Assembly: GCA_963756525.1 (NCBI GenBank)
Contig: CAVWNR010000003.1
Coordinates: forward strand, 620,001 to 684,000
From: CAVWNR01 sp963756525
GTDB lineage: Bacteria; Actinomycetota; Actinomycetes; Mycobacteriales; Jatrophihabitantaceae
Length of the DNA: 64,000 nucleotides
Direction of reading: 5' to 3'
This document shows, piece by piece, positions 55,398-63,250 of the stretch. The first letter of the stretch is position 1. The number at the start of each line of letters is the position of its first letter. The position numbers and the translations under genes were made by a program. The notes under the pieces are model-generated. The model did no database searches. It saw only the letters and a program-made list of their open reading frames with translations, and had not been told where the DNA came from.

Positions 55398-56172
55398 ATG
55401 TACGCGATGACGAACGACGAGCTGCTCGTGGCCGTGAACCCCGACCCGGACTCCCGGCTGCCCTACCTGCTGCGCGTCCCGCTCGGCGCCGGGCTGGTGT
55501 TCCGCACCGCAGGCACCTGGCCGCGCACCAAAGCTCTGTTCTGCTACCCGCTCAGCCTGGACGATTGGCCGGCCGAGCCGCAGATCGTCGAACGGGTACC
55601 GATTCGCGCCTGTGCGCGGCGCGGGGCGGCGATCGACCTGGTCCTCGACCGGGCGCGCGAGAACCGCTCCCAGCTGGTCTTCACCACCGCCCGCGGCCGA
55701 GATGCGGTGTTCTGGCAATCCCCACGCACCCGCAAACAGGCACGACCAACGTCGCCACCCCGACCGCCCGCGCCGCCGGCCTCGGCCAGCTCGACATCAT
55801 CATCGACAGCCGCGAGCAGTACCCCTACCGCTTCCCCACCCAGCAGGTGAGCACCGTGCGGCGCGCGCTGCCCTGCGGCGACTACGCCATCACCATCAAC
55901 GACCGGCTCGTCGCCGTGGTGGAACGCAAATCGCTGCCCGACCTCACCACCAGCCTCATCGGCGGCACACTCCGCTACCGGCTCGGCGAACTGGCCGCAC
56001 TCCCCCGCGCGGCCATCGTCGTGGAGGACCGCTACTCCCAGATCTTCAAACTCGACCACGTACGGCCCGCGCGGGTCGCTGACGGGCTCGCCGAACTGCA
56101 AATCCGCTGGCCCGACGTGCCGATCATGTTCTGCGAAACCCGCCAACTCGCCGAGGAATACACCTACCGCTA
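55398..56172 (+). pseudogene. ERCC4-type nuclease gene, 5' part (interrupted by the RIT element)
   Basis: The N-terminal half (MTNDELLVAVNPDPDSRLPY to DAVFWQSPRTRKQARP) is in one frame. The ERCC4 domain continues in another from about 55749: LDIIIDSREQYPYRF, CGDYAITINDRLVAVVERKS with the catalytic ERK, and VEDRYSQIFKL. It runs to EEYTYRY at 56172, where the mobile element begins. The last 75 codons lie at 59723-59945. Family members of this type are single polypeptides of about 330 residues. Two lesions are present: a one-base frameshift and the insertion. Confidence 0.85.
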
Positions 56173-56275
56173 TTACTCCGATTCGCGGGTTATTCCGATG
56201 CCGGCTCCTTCGAGCGTGTGATCGGCCTGCAGGGCTGGGGTAACGAACTCGGGTAGCTGTCGCCTGTCGGAATAA
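56171..56275 (+). repeat. Left terminal inverted repeat of the RIT element
   Basis: 105 bp, the reverse complement of 59594-59698 with one mismatch. It contains the motif TTATTCCGA (56190-56198), its variant TTACTCCGA at the very end (56173-56181) and an inverted copy TCGGAATAA at the inner edge (56267-56275). These are probable recombinase-binding sites. Confidence 0.93.
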
Positions 56276-56388
56276 GCCAGAGCGTCGCTTGCCACCTGGG
56301 AATTCTTTCCCTGACGTTCCGCGCCCATGGTGAAGGTGCCGCCATGTCCGTCCTGGGCCGGCGGTTCACCGGATGAAAGGACAGTGCC

Positions 56389-57618
56389 ATGGGGTCTACG
56401 GTGTCGGGCCTGGCTGATGCCGTGCTCGGCGTAGCGGAGGGCGTGGGTTTGTCGAGTTACACGGTCGCTCGCTACGGCAAGTGCTGCGGGGCGGTCGTGG
56501 AGTTCTACGACCGGCGAGGCGTCGACGTGTTGTCGGTCAGGGTGGTCGATGAGTTCATCGCGTGCCAGGTCGAGCGTGCGCGTCGCGGTGAGATCGGACG
56601 GAACAGGCGGAAGGCTCTGGTGCGGTCGGCTCGCATGATGCTGGAGTTCCAGAGAACCGGCGCGGTCGCCTGGCGGGTGATGAGCCCGGGCCTTGACCTG
56701 AGCGACAGGTCCCGGGAAGTCCTGGAGCAGTTCGCCGCCCAGGCTGGCCGGGACGTGGCCCCGGGATCGGTGAGGCTGCTGGTCGGCGAGATTCGCCATT
56801 TCCTGGCCTATCTCGACCGGATCGGACGGTGCGTTCTCGGCGCGGTCACGGTGGACGACGTGCGGGGGTTCCTGGTCGAGATGGCGCCCAGGCGGCCTGC
56901 GGGCATGGGCAACGTGGTGTGGTCGCTGAAGAGGTTCTTCGCCTTCCTCAACGTCGCTGGGCTGAGCGACGTCCGCGTCGATGGCCTGCTCGCGCGTGTT
57001 GCGCCGCGGCGGGTGCGGGCGCTGCCGTGCTTCACCCGTGAGGAGACCGACCGTCTGCTTGTGGGGATGGAGACCGAGACTGCCTGCGGGAAGAGGGACT
57101 ACGCGATGGTTGTGCTGGCGGTTACGACCGGGCTGCGCTGCTGCGACATTGTCGCCCTGCGTCTGGACGCGATCGACTGGCGTCGTGACGAGATCCGGTT
57201 GGTCCAGGCCAAGACCTTCGAGCCGCTGGTGCTGCCGCTGCCAGCGCTGGCAGGCAACGCTGTGGCTGAGTGGCTCTTGCGCGGCCGGCCCGATTGTGAA
57301 GCCCCGGAGGTGTTCGTCCGGCTCCAGGCGCCGTTCGTGAAGCTGGGGAAATCGACGGGGTCGACCCTCATGCGCCGCCGCCTGACCCGGGCCGGTATCG
57401 AGCACGTGGCCGGCGACGGCAAGTCGTTCCATGCCCTGCGGCGCACCGCGGGGACAAGGCTCATTGAGTCGGGGGCCGGGCTGCCTCTGGCCGCGCAGAT
57501 CCTGGGCCATGCCCGCATCGATTCCTCCCGCCGCTACGTCGCTTTGGCCAGCGAGCAGCTTCGCGAGTGCTGCCTGCCGTTGGGAGAGTTCGCTTGCGTC
57601 AAGGAGGGGCTGCGGTGA
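56389..57618 (+). CDS. RitA, tyrosine recombinase
   Basis: The 409-aa product has the phage-integrase catalytic set. Box I Arg is in VTTGLRCCDIVALRLDAIDW, a Lys in VQAKTFEPLVLP, and box II HALRRTAGTRL with the second His in QILGHARIDSS. The nucleophile Tyr is in RRYVAL. ATG 56389 is 114 nt after the left repeat. The start of ritB overlaps its stop (GTGA). It should cut and rejoin the element ends together with the other two recombinases. Confidence 0.9.
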   Translation: MGSTVSGLADAVLGVAEGVGLSSYTVARYGKCCGAVVEFYDRRGVDVLSVRVVDEFIACQVERARRGEIGRNRRKALVRSARMMLEFQRTGAVAWRVMSPGLDLSDRSREVLEQFAAQAGRDVAPGSVRLLVGEIRHFLAYLDRIGRCVLGAVTVDDVRGFLVEMAPRRPAGMGNVVWSLKRFFAFLNVAGLSDVRVDGLLARVAPRRVRALPCFTREETDRLLVGMETETACGKRDYAMVVLAVTTGLRCCDIVALRLDAIDWRRDEIRLVQAKTFEPLVLPLPALAGNAVAEWLLRGRPDCEAPEVFVRLQAPFVKLGKSTGSTLMRRRLTRAGIEHVAGDGKSFHALRRTAGTRLIESGAGLPLAAQILGHARIDSSRRYVALASEQLRECCLPLGEFACVKEGLR

Positions 57619-58550
57619 GCACGTTCACCAGCAATTTCGCGCCCCACATCGAGGCGATGCTCGAGTGGCGAACCTCTCTGGGGCACAGCCTGCGTGACAT
57701 GAGGAACGCGATGATGGGTTTCGACAGGTTCTGCTCCTCGCGTTACCCCGGCGAAACGGTTCTGACCCGGGAGCTGGTGACCGCGTGGTGCCGGGACACG
57801 GCGACGGGCACGTGGGGCGCCTACCGGAGCCGCGCGGTCCGTGAGTTCGGTAAGTACCTGCAGCTGGTCGGCGTGGACGGGTTCATCGTGCCCTCCGCGT
57901 GGATTTCCAGGCCGACCCGCGGCCTGCCGCACATATTCACCGATGACGAGCTGACTGCCTTCTTCCGGGCGGCCGACTCCCTCGACACCGAGTACTGCAG
58001 CCCGTTCCGCGAGTACACGATCCCGGTCATCTTCCGGCTGATTCTCAGCGCGGGACTGCGCCCGCCCGAAGCCCGCCGCCTGCACCGCCGCAACGTTGAC
58101 GCCGACAACGCGATGGTGCTGATCGAACGCTCAAAGCGGAACAAGGACCGCAGGGTTCCCGTTAGCGCGGACCTCGCCGGGCTGCTTGCCCGCTTCGATC
58201 GGCTGGCCGATCTACGGCGCCCGGACCGTGAGTGGTTCTTTGAGGACCAGCACGGCCATCAGTATTCCCCGGCCTGGCTCATCGCCAACTACCACCGCTG
58301 CTGCGAGCGCGCGGGCGGGATCGCACCTTGCTCAACCCCGTATTCGCTGCGGCACAATTACGCCTCTCGCACCCTGATGCGGTGGGTCGAAGAAGGCAAG
58401 GACATTGAGGCCTGGCTGCCCTATCTGGCTGCCTACATGGGGCACCAGAAGTACTCCTCGACGGCCTGGTACGTCCATCTGCGGCCCGAGCGGCTCGCGG
58501 CGACCGGCTTAACCCGCGCGGCCGGCATCATCCCGGCGGTGACGTCATGA
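57615..58550 (+). CDS. RitB, tyrosine recombinase
   Basis: The 311-aa product from GTG 57615 has box I in LSAGLRPPEARRLHRRNVD, Lys in RSKRNKDRRVPV, and box II as YSLRHNYASRTL, where Tyr stands at the position of the first His. The second His and nucleophile are in YMGHQKYSSTAWYVHL. The substitution could affect activity or may be a subfamily feature. It overlaps ritA and ritC by 4 nt (GTGA, ATGA), so the trio is translationally coupled. Confidence 0.88.
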   Translation: MSTFTSNFAPHIEAMLEWRTSLGHSLRDMRNAMMGFDRFCSSRYPGETVLTRELVTAWCRDTATGTWGAYRSRAVREFGKYLQLVGVDGFIVPSAWISRPTRGLPHIFTDDELTAFFRAADSLDTEYCSPFREYTIPVIFRLILSAGLRPPEARRLHRRNVDADNAMVLIERSKRNKDRRVPVSADLAGLLARFDRLADLRRPDREWFFEDQHGHQYSPAWLIANYHRCCERAGGIAPCSTPYSLRHNYASRTLMRWVEEGKDIEAWLPYLAAYMGHQKYSSTAWYVHLRPERLAATGLTRAAGIIPAVTS

Positions 58551-59586
58551 AGACTCACCGAGACGTTGCGGACGGCTTCTACCGGCACCTTCGCGAATGG
58601 TTCACCGCGTTTCTGCCCCGCCAGCGCGGCGCAGCCCAGAACACGATCACCTCGTGCCGTCAGACCTGGACCTGCTTTTGGGCTATGTCGCTGAACATCA
58701 CCGCGTCGCAGTCGAGAAGGTCACCTTCACGATCCTCGACCGGGCCACCGTCACCGGGTTCCTAGACCACATGCGGGCCAGCAAGTCGTGGACGGCCTCG
58801 ACCTACAACCAGCGCCTGGCATGCATCCGCTCGTTCTTCACCTACGCGGCAGCCGCCGAACCGACGCTCGCGATCTACCTGGCCGATCTCGCCGCCATCC
58901 CGCGGCTCAAAGGCCCCACCGCAGCACCCGTGAAATACATGAGCACAACCGCCGTCACGGCGCTGCTCGCCGCCCCGGACCCGAGCACCCGGACCGGGCT
59001 GCGTGATCAGTTCTTCATGATCCTCATGTATGACCTCGCTGCCCGCGACGCCGAGATGCTCGCCATGAACCTCGCCGACATCGACACCAGACGGCTCACC
59101 GTGGACCTGCTCGGCAAAGGCTCCAAACCAAGACGTCTGCCCATCACCAGCGAGACCGCCCAGCACTTCGGACGCTACGCCGCCATTTTCCACCCCAGCC
59201 TGGAACCGGCGACCCCGATGTTCCACAGCGTGCGAAATCATCGTCCGACACGGATGTCCGACGACAACGTCGCCAGGTTCATCCGCCAGCACGCCGCTAC
59301 CGCCAAAGCCAGATGTCACGAAGTTCCGGCCCGGGTCCACCCACATATGCTCAGGCACTCACGGGCGATGCACCTCTACCAGGGTGGCATGCCGCTGGCC
59401 CTGCTCACCGAATGGCTCGGTCACGCCGACCCCGAGACCACGCTCATCTACGCAAACGCCGACACCGAGATGAAGCGCCACGCTCTGGAAAAGGCAAACA
59501 GCGCAACAACTCGTAGCCCGTTCCCGCCTCCGCTATGGCACGACCGCGAGGACATCATCCAGCGCCTGTGCGGACTCAAGCAGTGA
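58547..59586 (+). pseudogene. RitC, tyrosine recombinase with a frameshift near codon 40
   Basis: ATG 58547 overlaps the ritB stop and starts MKTHRDVADGFYRHLREWFT, FLPRQRGAAQNTITSCRQT, then leaves the frame. The continuation LDLLLGYVAEHHRVAVEKVT and the whole catalytic domain (Arg in AARDAEMLAMN, HMLRHSRAMHL, LGHADPETTLIY) are in the next frame to 59586. One missing base near 58665 explains it. A shortened protein could start inside at 58597 or later, but without the normal arm-binding end. Confidence 0.8.
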
Positions 59587-59593
59587 CACCAGA

Positions 59594-59722
59594 TTATTCC
59601 GACAGGCGACACCTACCCGAGTTCGTTACCCCAGCCCTGCAGGCCGATCACACGCTCGAAGGAGCCGGCATCGGAATAACCCGCGAATCGGAGTAATACC
59701 AATTATTCCGAGATCGGAATAA
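59594..59722 (-). repeat. Right terminal region of the RIT element
   Basis: 59594-59698 is the 105-bp inverted repeat. It is followed by 24 bp containing a perfect 20-bp palindrome (TTATTCCGAGATCGGAATAA, 59703-59722), which is absent on the left. Five copies of TTATTCCGA or its complement or variant lie here, against three on the left. Confidence 0.9.
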
Positions 59723-59945
59723 CCGCTACCTCGCCGCCGCCCACACCTGGGCCGCCGCCGAACCCGCCGCCACGGACCGCATCGGCGCCGACGCGACGAT
59801 TGTCGAGACCGCCGCCGCGCCACCCGGCCCGGACCCGACCGCCGGCGAGATCCGCGCCTGGGCCCGCACCGCCGGAATGCCAGTTCCCGACCGCGGCCGG
59901 CTCCGACCCGAGATCTGGCAGGCCTGGCGCGACGCCCACCCCTAG
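59723..59945 (+). pseudogene. ERCC4-type nuclease gene, 3' part
   Basis: Continuing the frame of EEYTYRY from 56172, this reads RYLAAAHTWAAAEPAATDRI, GADATIVETAAAPPGPDPTA and ends GRLRPEIWQAWRDAHP with a stop. It is the normal C-terminal helical tail of the nuclease family. It has no start or promoter of its own and is a stranded end created by the RIT insertion. Confidence 0.85.
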
Positions 59946-60229
59946 CCATCGACCTCACCCTGATCGACTGATCATTGATCGCGGCGGATCCGCGAACTTT
60001 GACAAGCGACAGATCGGGCGCGATCGGGGTGGCGTTCAAGATCGTCGGATGAGCGCGACCACGCCGATGACAGCGCAATTGATGGGTCTTACTTATGGAC
60101 AGATCCGCGCGGTTGTCCCTGCGGCGGGGTGTGCTGCCGGCGCGCGAGCATGTTGCTGACGGGGACGGCCTCGCCGAGCGGCGAGTGTCGCATGGCTATG
60201 CACCCGCGACCAAGACATACGACGCACCG

Positions 60230-60512
60230 CCGTGTGACTCAGAGCGGCCAGGGTGCGATCCCGTTCATGGACCTCGGCGGGAAGTACCTGATCACCGTCG
60301 CGTCCTAGGACCCGCAGCTGCTGCAGGGCAAAAGGCATCAGCAGATCGCCGACGAGCTGGCCGACCCGAACTCGCCGATCGCCACGGCCGTCCTCGGCAC
60401 GGCGAATGTGATCACCGCCGCGGTGTGCCAGACAACCAACGGCGCACCCCGCGTCGGTGTGCCAGGCGGCGGGGGTGAAGGCCGGTGTCGCCAAGCTGCA
60501 TGCTGCGGGCTG
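60230..60512 (+). pseudogene. DUF929-family protein, C-terminal remnant
   Basis: The frame reads QGAIPFMDLGGKYLITVAS, then a TAG where Tyr is expected, then DPQLLQGKRHQQIADELADP, NSPIATAVLGTANVITAAVC and QTTNGAP. After a one-base shift it ends ASVCQAAGVKAGVAKLHAAG. This is the C-terminal end of DUF929 (thioredoxin-like membrane-associated) proteins. The N-terminal CxxC domain is gone. One stop and one frameshift confirm decay. Confidence 0.7.
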
Positions 60513-60624
60513 AGCGCGGCGGCAGACCGCGCCCGGTGCGCGGCCGATCACCCGCGCGAGCGTCGCCGACGCCGATGCCGGCGGTGGCCTCGCGCGGGCC
60601 GCGCGTTGGGAGCTGAAGACGTGG

Positions 60625-60657
60625 TACTGCCCGGACGGTGTTGCCGTCCGGGCAGTA
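60625..60657 (-). terminator. Strong hairpin downstream of the secreted-protein gene
   Basis: A perfect 14-bp stem (TACTGCCCGGACGG and its complement) with a 5-nt loop lies 19 nt beyond the stop of the minus-strand gene at 60676. No T tract follows. It is placed and shaped as a transcription terminator. Confidence 0.75.
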
Positions 60658-60675
60658 GCGGGGATGCGCTGGGGA

Positions 60676-61938
60676 TTAGTGTGCAGTCGCGGCCGGCCCG
60701 GTGTGGGGCCGGCTGCTCGAGGCGGTGGTCGGCGGCGTGGCCGGCTGGTCGTCGGTCGCCGGTTGGCCGGCGGAGCCGGGCGTCGCGTTGGTGCTGCTGG
60801 CCTGCTGCGGGACCGCGTTGACCGCGACGACGTGCTGCACGTGGTTGCTGGGTCCGCCGCCGCAGATGTTGGTGATCTGGTCGGGCGTCATGGGCACCTC
60901 GTGCGCGACGTAGCTGAAGTTCAGCGCGGGGTTGTTGGACGGGGTGCGGCCGGGCTCGGAGAAGGTCACGTTCGCGAAGTTGATCGCGACCGGGCTGTTG
61001 CCCTGCATGGTGACCGTGCCGGTGACCGTCTCGGTGGACGGGATCGCCGAGAGCCAGCCCACCCATTCCGGCTTGATGTTATCGGTCTCGGTGTGGGTGT
61101 CGGTGGTGGTGTCGGTCCAGGCATGCCCGACGCTGAACGTCGCCGTGATGGAGGTGTTCACCGTGTCGAACAGCTTGATCTGCTGTTGCACCGCGATCGA
61201 CGCGGAGATGTTGGTGGTTTCGGAGTGTGAGGACTGCCCACCCACCTGAATCGAAGCGTTGTCGGCGCCGCAGTTGTACAGCGCCGGACCGGCCTGGCTC
61301 TGCGGCCCGGGGCCAAAGCTGATCGGGTCGACGTCGGCCGGGTTGAAGCTGATCCAGCTCGGCTGGATCAGGGCGATGTCGGACAGGAAGTTGCCCATCG
61401 CGGCCGGGTCAGCGCCGGGCGCCTCCGCGTCGAAGCTCACCGGCTGGGTCTCGTCGGGATCGACGCCCCAGACCGAAATCTGGGTCGGCACGTCCTCGCC
61501 GGCGCGGACGTTCGGGGTGTGGATGACGCATCCCACCCCGCCGGTCCCGTTGGCCGGGCAGGACGAGACGCCGAGCGGGTTGCCGGCGGTCGGCACCTGC
61601 AGTTGGAGCATGGGCATGGTGAAGCTGGAGATCTGGACGCTCTTGTCGAGGTGGTGCTCGATCAGCTGTTGCCGGGTGAGCAGCAGGCTCGCCCCGGGGT
61701 TGATGGTCGTGGACCAGCTACCGTCGAGCGGACTGATGCCCTCCCGCCATGGCATGGCGTTGAAGAACACAACGTCGCCGGCGTGGCCTTTGGCGGCCGG
61801 AGTGACCGAGGTGGTGGCGGCGGGCTGCTGACCGCCGGGGGCGACGGACGGGGTCGCGGCCAGCGCGGTCCCGGCGCCGATGCCGCACAACGCGCCCGCG
61901 GCCAGTAGCACGCCAGCGGCTTTGGTGACGGTGCTCAT
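60676..61938 (-). CDS. Secreted protein with aerolysin-like beta segment
   Basis: The 420-aa product has a signal peptide (VTKAAGVLLAAGALCGIGAG, cleavage after ALA at about residue 28). An N-terminal domain of about 200 residues contains FFNAMPWREGI and paired Cys (SSCPAN, GCVIH). A Ser/Thr-rich, strongly alternating beta region follows at about residues 238-318 (SETTNISASIAV, ITATFSVGHAWTDTTTDTHT). This pattern resembles the membrane-insertion region of aerolysin/ETX-MTX2 pore-forming toxins. The last 50 residues are Pro/Ser/Thr-rich and probably disordered. AAAGGAG precedes the ATG. Pore formation is an inference from pattern only. Confidence 0.65.
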   Translation of the reverse strand: MSTVTKAAGVLLAAGALCGIGAGTALAATPSVAPGGQQPAATTSVTPAAKGHAGDVVFFNAMPWREGISPLDGSWSTTINPGASLLLTRQQLIEHHLDKSVQISSFTMPMLQLQVPTAGNPLGVSSCPANGTGGVGCVIHTPNVRAGEDVPTQISVWGVDPDETQPVSFDAEAPGADPAAMGNFLSDIALIQPSWISFNPADVDPISFGPGPQSQAGPALYNCGADNASIQVGGQSSHSETTNISASIAVQQQIKLFDTVNTSITATFSVGHAWTDTTTDTHTETDNIKPEWVGWLSAIPSTETVTGTVTMQGNSPVAINFANVTFSEPGRTPSNNPALNFSYVAHEVPMTPDQITNICGGGPSNHVQHVVAVNAVPQQASSTNATPGSAGQPATDDQPATPPTTASSSRPHTGPAATAH

Positions 61939-62529
61939 GATGATGTCTCTCCTTTGAAGTTAGCTTGTATCCGGGCCTTTCCGGATAACCGCCTGAACCG
62001 TTTTCCGACACCTCGACCCTCCCGCTGCAGCCGTCTCAACACCGCCCGCCGGGCGGCCGGTTCACCGGACGATCCGTTGTCCCCCAATCAGCTGACGAGC
62101 GCTTGGGCCACAACCTGCTGTGCGCCTGCTGCAGAGGGTCGGACCGTCCGTCCCGAAAGCTCCTCAATGGCTGCTGGTCCGCTCGACGGCCGGGCCCGGT
62201 GTCCGTTACGACGGGCCGACGATCCGCCACCGGTCTGTCGCCCCAGCCAGCCATGGCAACAAGAATCTGTTGCAAAATGCGCTGCCATGTTCCCGCCACG
62301 ACAAGATCTGGCTCCCCAAGCGTCAGTCGACAGCAGATGTCGTGGCCCGGATGATCGCTGCGGGCTATTTGCAACAGGCCCTCTAGATCGGCCGTGTCGC
62401 GAACGATCCGATCGAAGGCTGCCTCATCCCTGACGGGTGACCGCGCCCCTGCGACGTTCCTACTTCAGAAATGTGAGGACGTCCAAGACTCACGATCATG
62501 CCGCGATCCGGATCGGATCCGGGGCCTGG
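61939..62529. other. Upstream region and possible IS5 remnant
   Basis: The first 100 bases should hold the promoter of the secreted-protein gene. On the minus strand around 62250-62300 the frame reads GTWQRILQQILVAMAGWGD, similar to the IS5-family segment GTWQRILxxL, but no catalytic part is seen. No other gene is supported. Confidence 0.35.
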
Positions 62530-62997
62530 CTAGAGTTCCTGGACGTAACAGAGCATTCGGTAGTCCTTGCCCGCCTCGATGTTGGTGAAGCCGTGGCGCT
62601 CGTAGAACCGGCGGGTGGCCTCATCGATCTCGTCGACGTTGATTTGCATCTCGGCGGCTCCCTTGGTGCGGACGGTGTCGATCGTCATCTTGAGGATCTG
62701 CGTGCCGATGCCTTGGTCGCGGAGCGCAGGCACGACATACAACTCCTCGAGCTGTGCGAGCGATCCGTCGTAGTAGGGCGTCGGCCGCAGTGTGAGGAAG
62801 GCGAAGCCAACGTCTCGGTGGCCGTCGTCGGCCAGGACGACGGCAACGTCGTCCCGGGCCAGGAGTGTGCGGAACCGGTCCGCGAACTCAGGGGCGGTTG
62901 GGCCCGTGGTGTCGAACTCCTCGTTGAAGTCGCGCAGCAGTCGGCCAACGGTGTCGGCGTCGGCGACCTCGGCGAGCCGAACGGTGACAGCGACCAT
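62530..62997 (-). CDS. GNAT-family N-acetyltransferase
   Basis: The 155-aa product has the acetyl-CoA binding core LEELYVVPALRDQGIGTQIL, where R-x-x-G-I-G is the pyrophosphate loop, and the C-terminal NVDEIDEATRRFYERHGFTN. The N-terminal part (VAVTVRLAEVADADTVGRLL) is typical. Substrate unknown. ATG 62997 is preferred to 63009 as it starts directly at the first strand. Confidence 0.87.
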   Translation of the reverse strand: MVAVTVRLAEVADADTVGRLLRDFNEEFDTTGPTAPEFADRFRTLLARDDVAVVLADDGHRDVGFAFLTLRPTPYYDGSLAQLEELYVVPALRDQGIGTQILKMTIDTVRTKGAAEMQINVDEIDEATRRFYERHGFTNIEAGKDYRMLCYVQEL

Positions 62998-63250
62998 GCA
63001 CCTGATCATGCCGCGCTGAGCCCGTCGTACGTCGCGGACCGCCGACGACGGCGCCCGTCATCCGCCCGCTCGGCGGCAAGAGCGGAAACGGGCGCGGCGT
63101 CCGCATCTTGGCCGTGAGCGCGGAGCGGCAGCCAGTCGTGCGATGAGTACGCGTCATCGAACGGTTACCGGAACGGCCCGGACGGCTAGTGACGCTTTAT
63201 CTAGCGCGGGTGTTGGCTTGCCGCTGCGGCCTGGGTCCCGGGCGGGGCGG

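Larger units (their letters stand above)
56173..59722 (+). mobile_element. RIT (recombinase-in-trio) element with 105-bp inverted repeats
   Basis: Three adjacent tyrosine-recombinase genes in overlapping order on one strand are the definition of RIT elements. 105-bp terminal inverted repeats, 56171-56275 and 59594-59698, are identical except for one base. The target sequence ACCGCTA is found at both ends (56166-56172 and 59722-59728), so the insertion duplicated or exchanged 6-7 bp. The right side has 24 extra bp between repeat and target. Removal of the element would rejoin the reading frame of the nuclease gene. The trio is not fully intact, since the third gene has a frameshift. Confidence 0.9.

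Noticed and set aside
62036..62374. IS5-family transposase on the minus strand
   Set aside because: Only about ten residues (GTWQRILQQI) resemble the family; too little to call a gene, so only mentioned in the stretch note.
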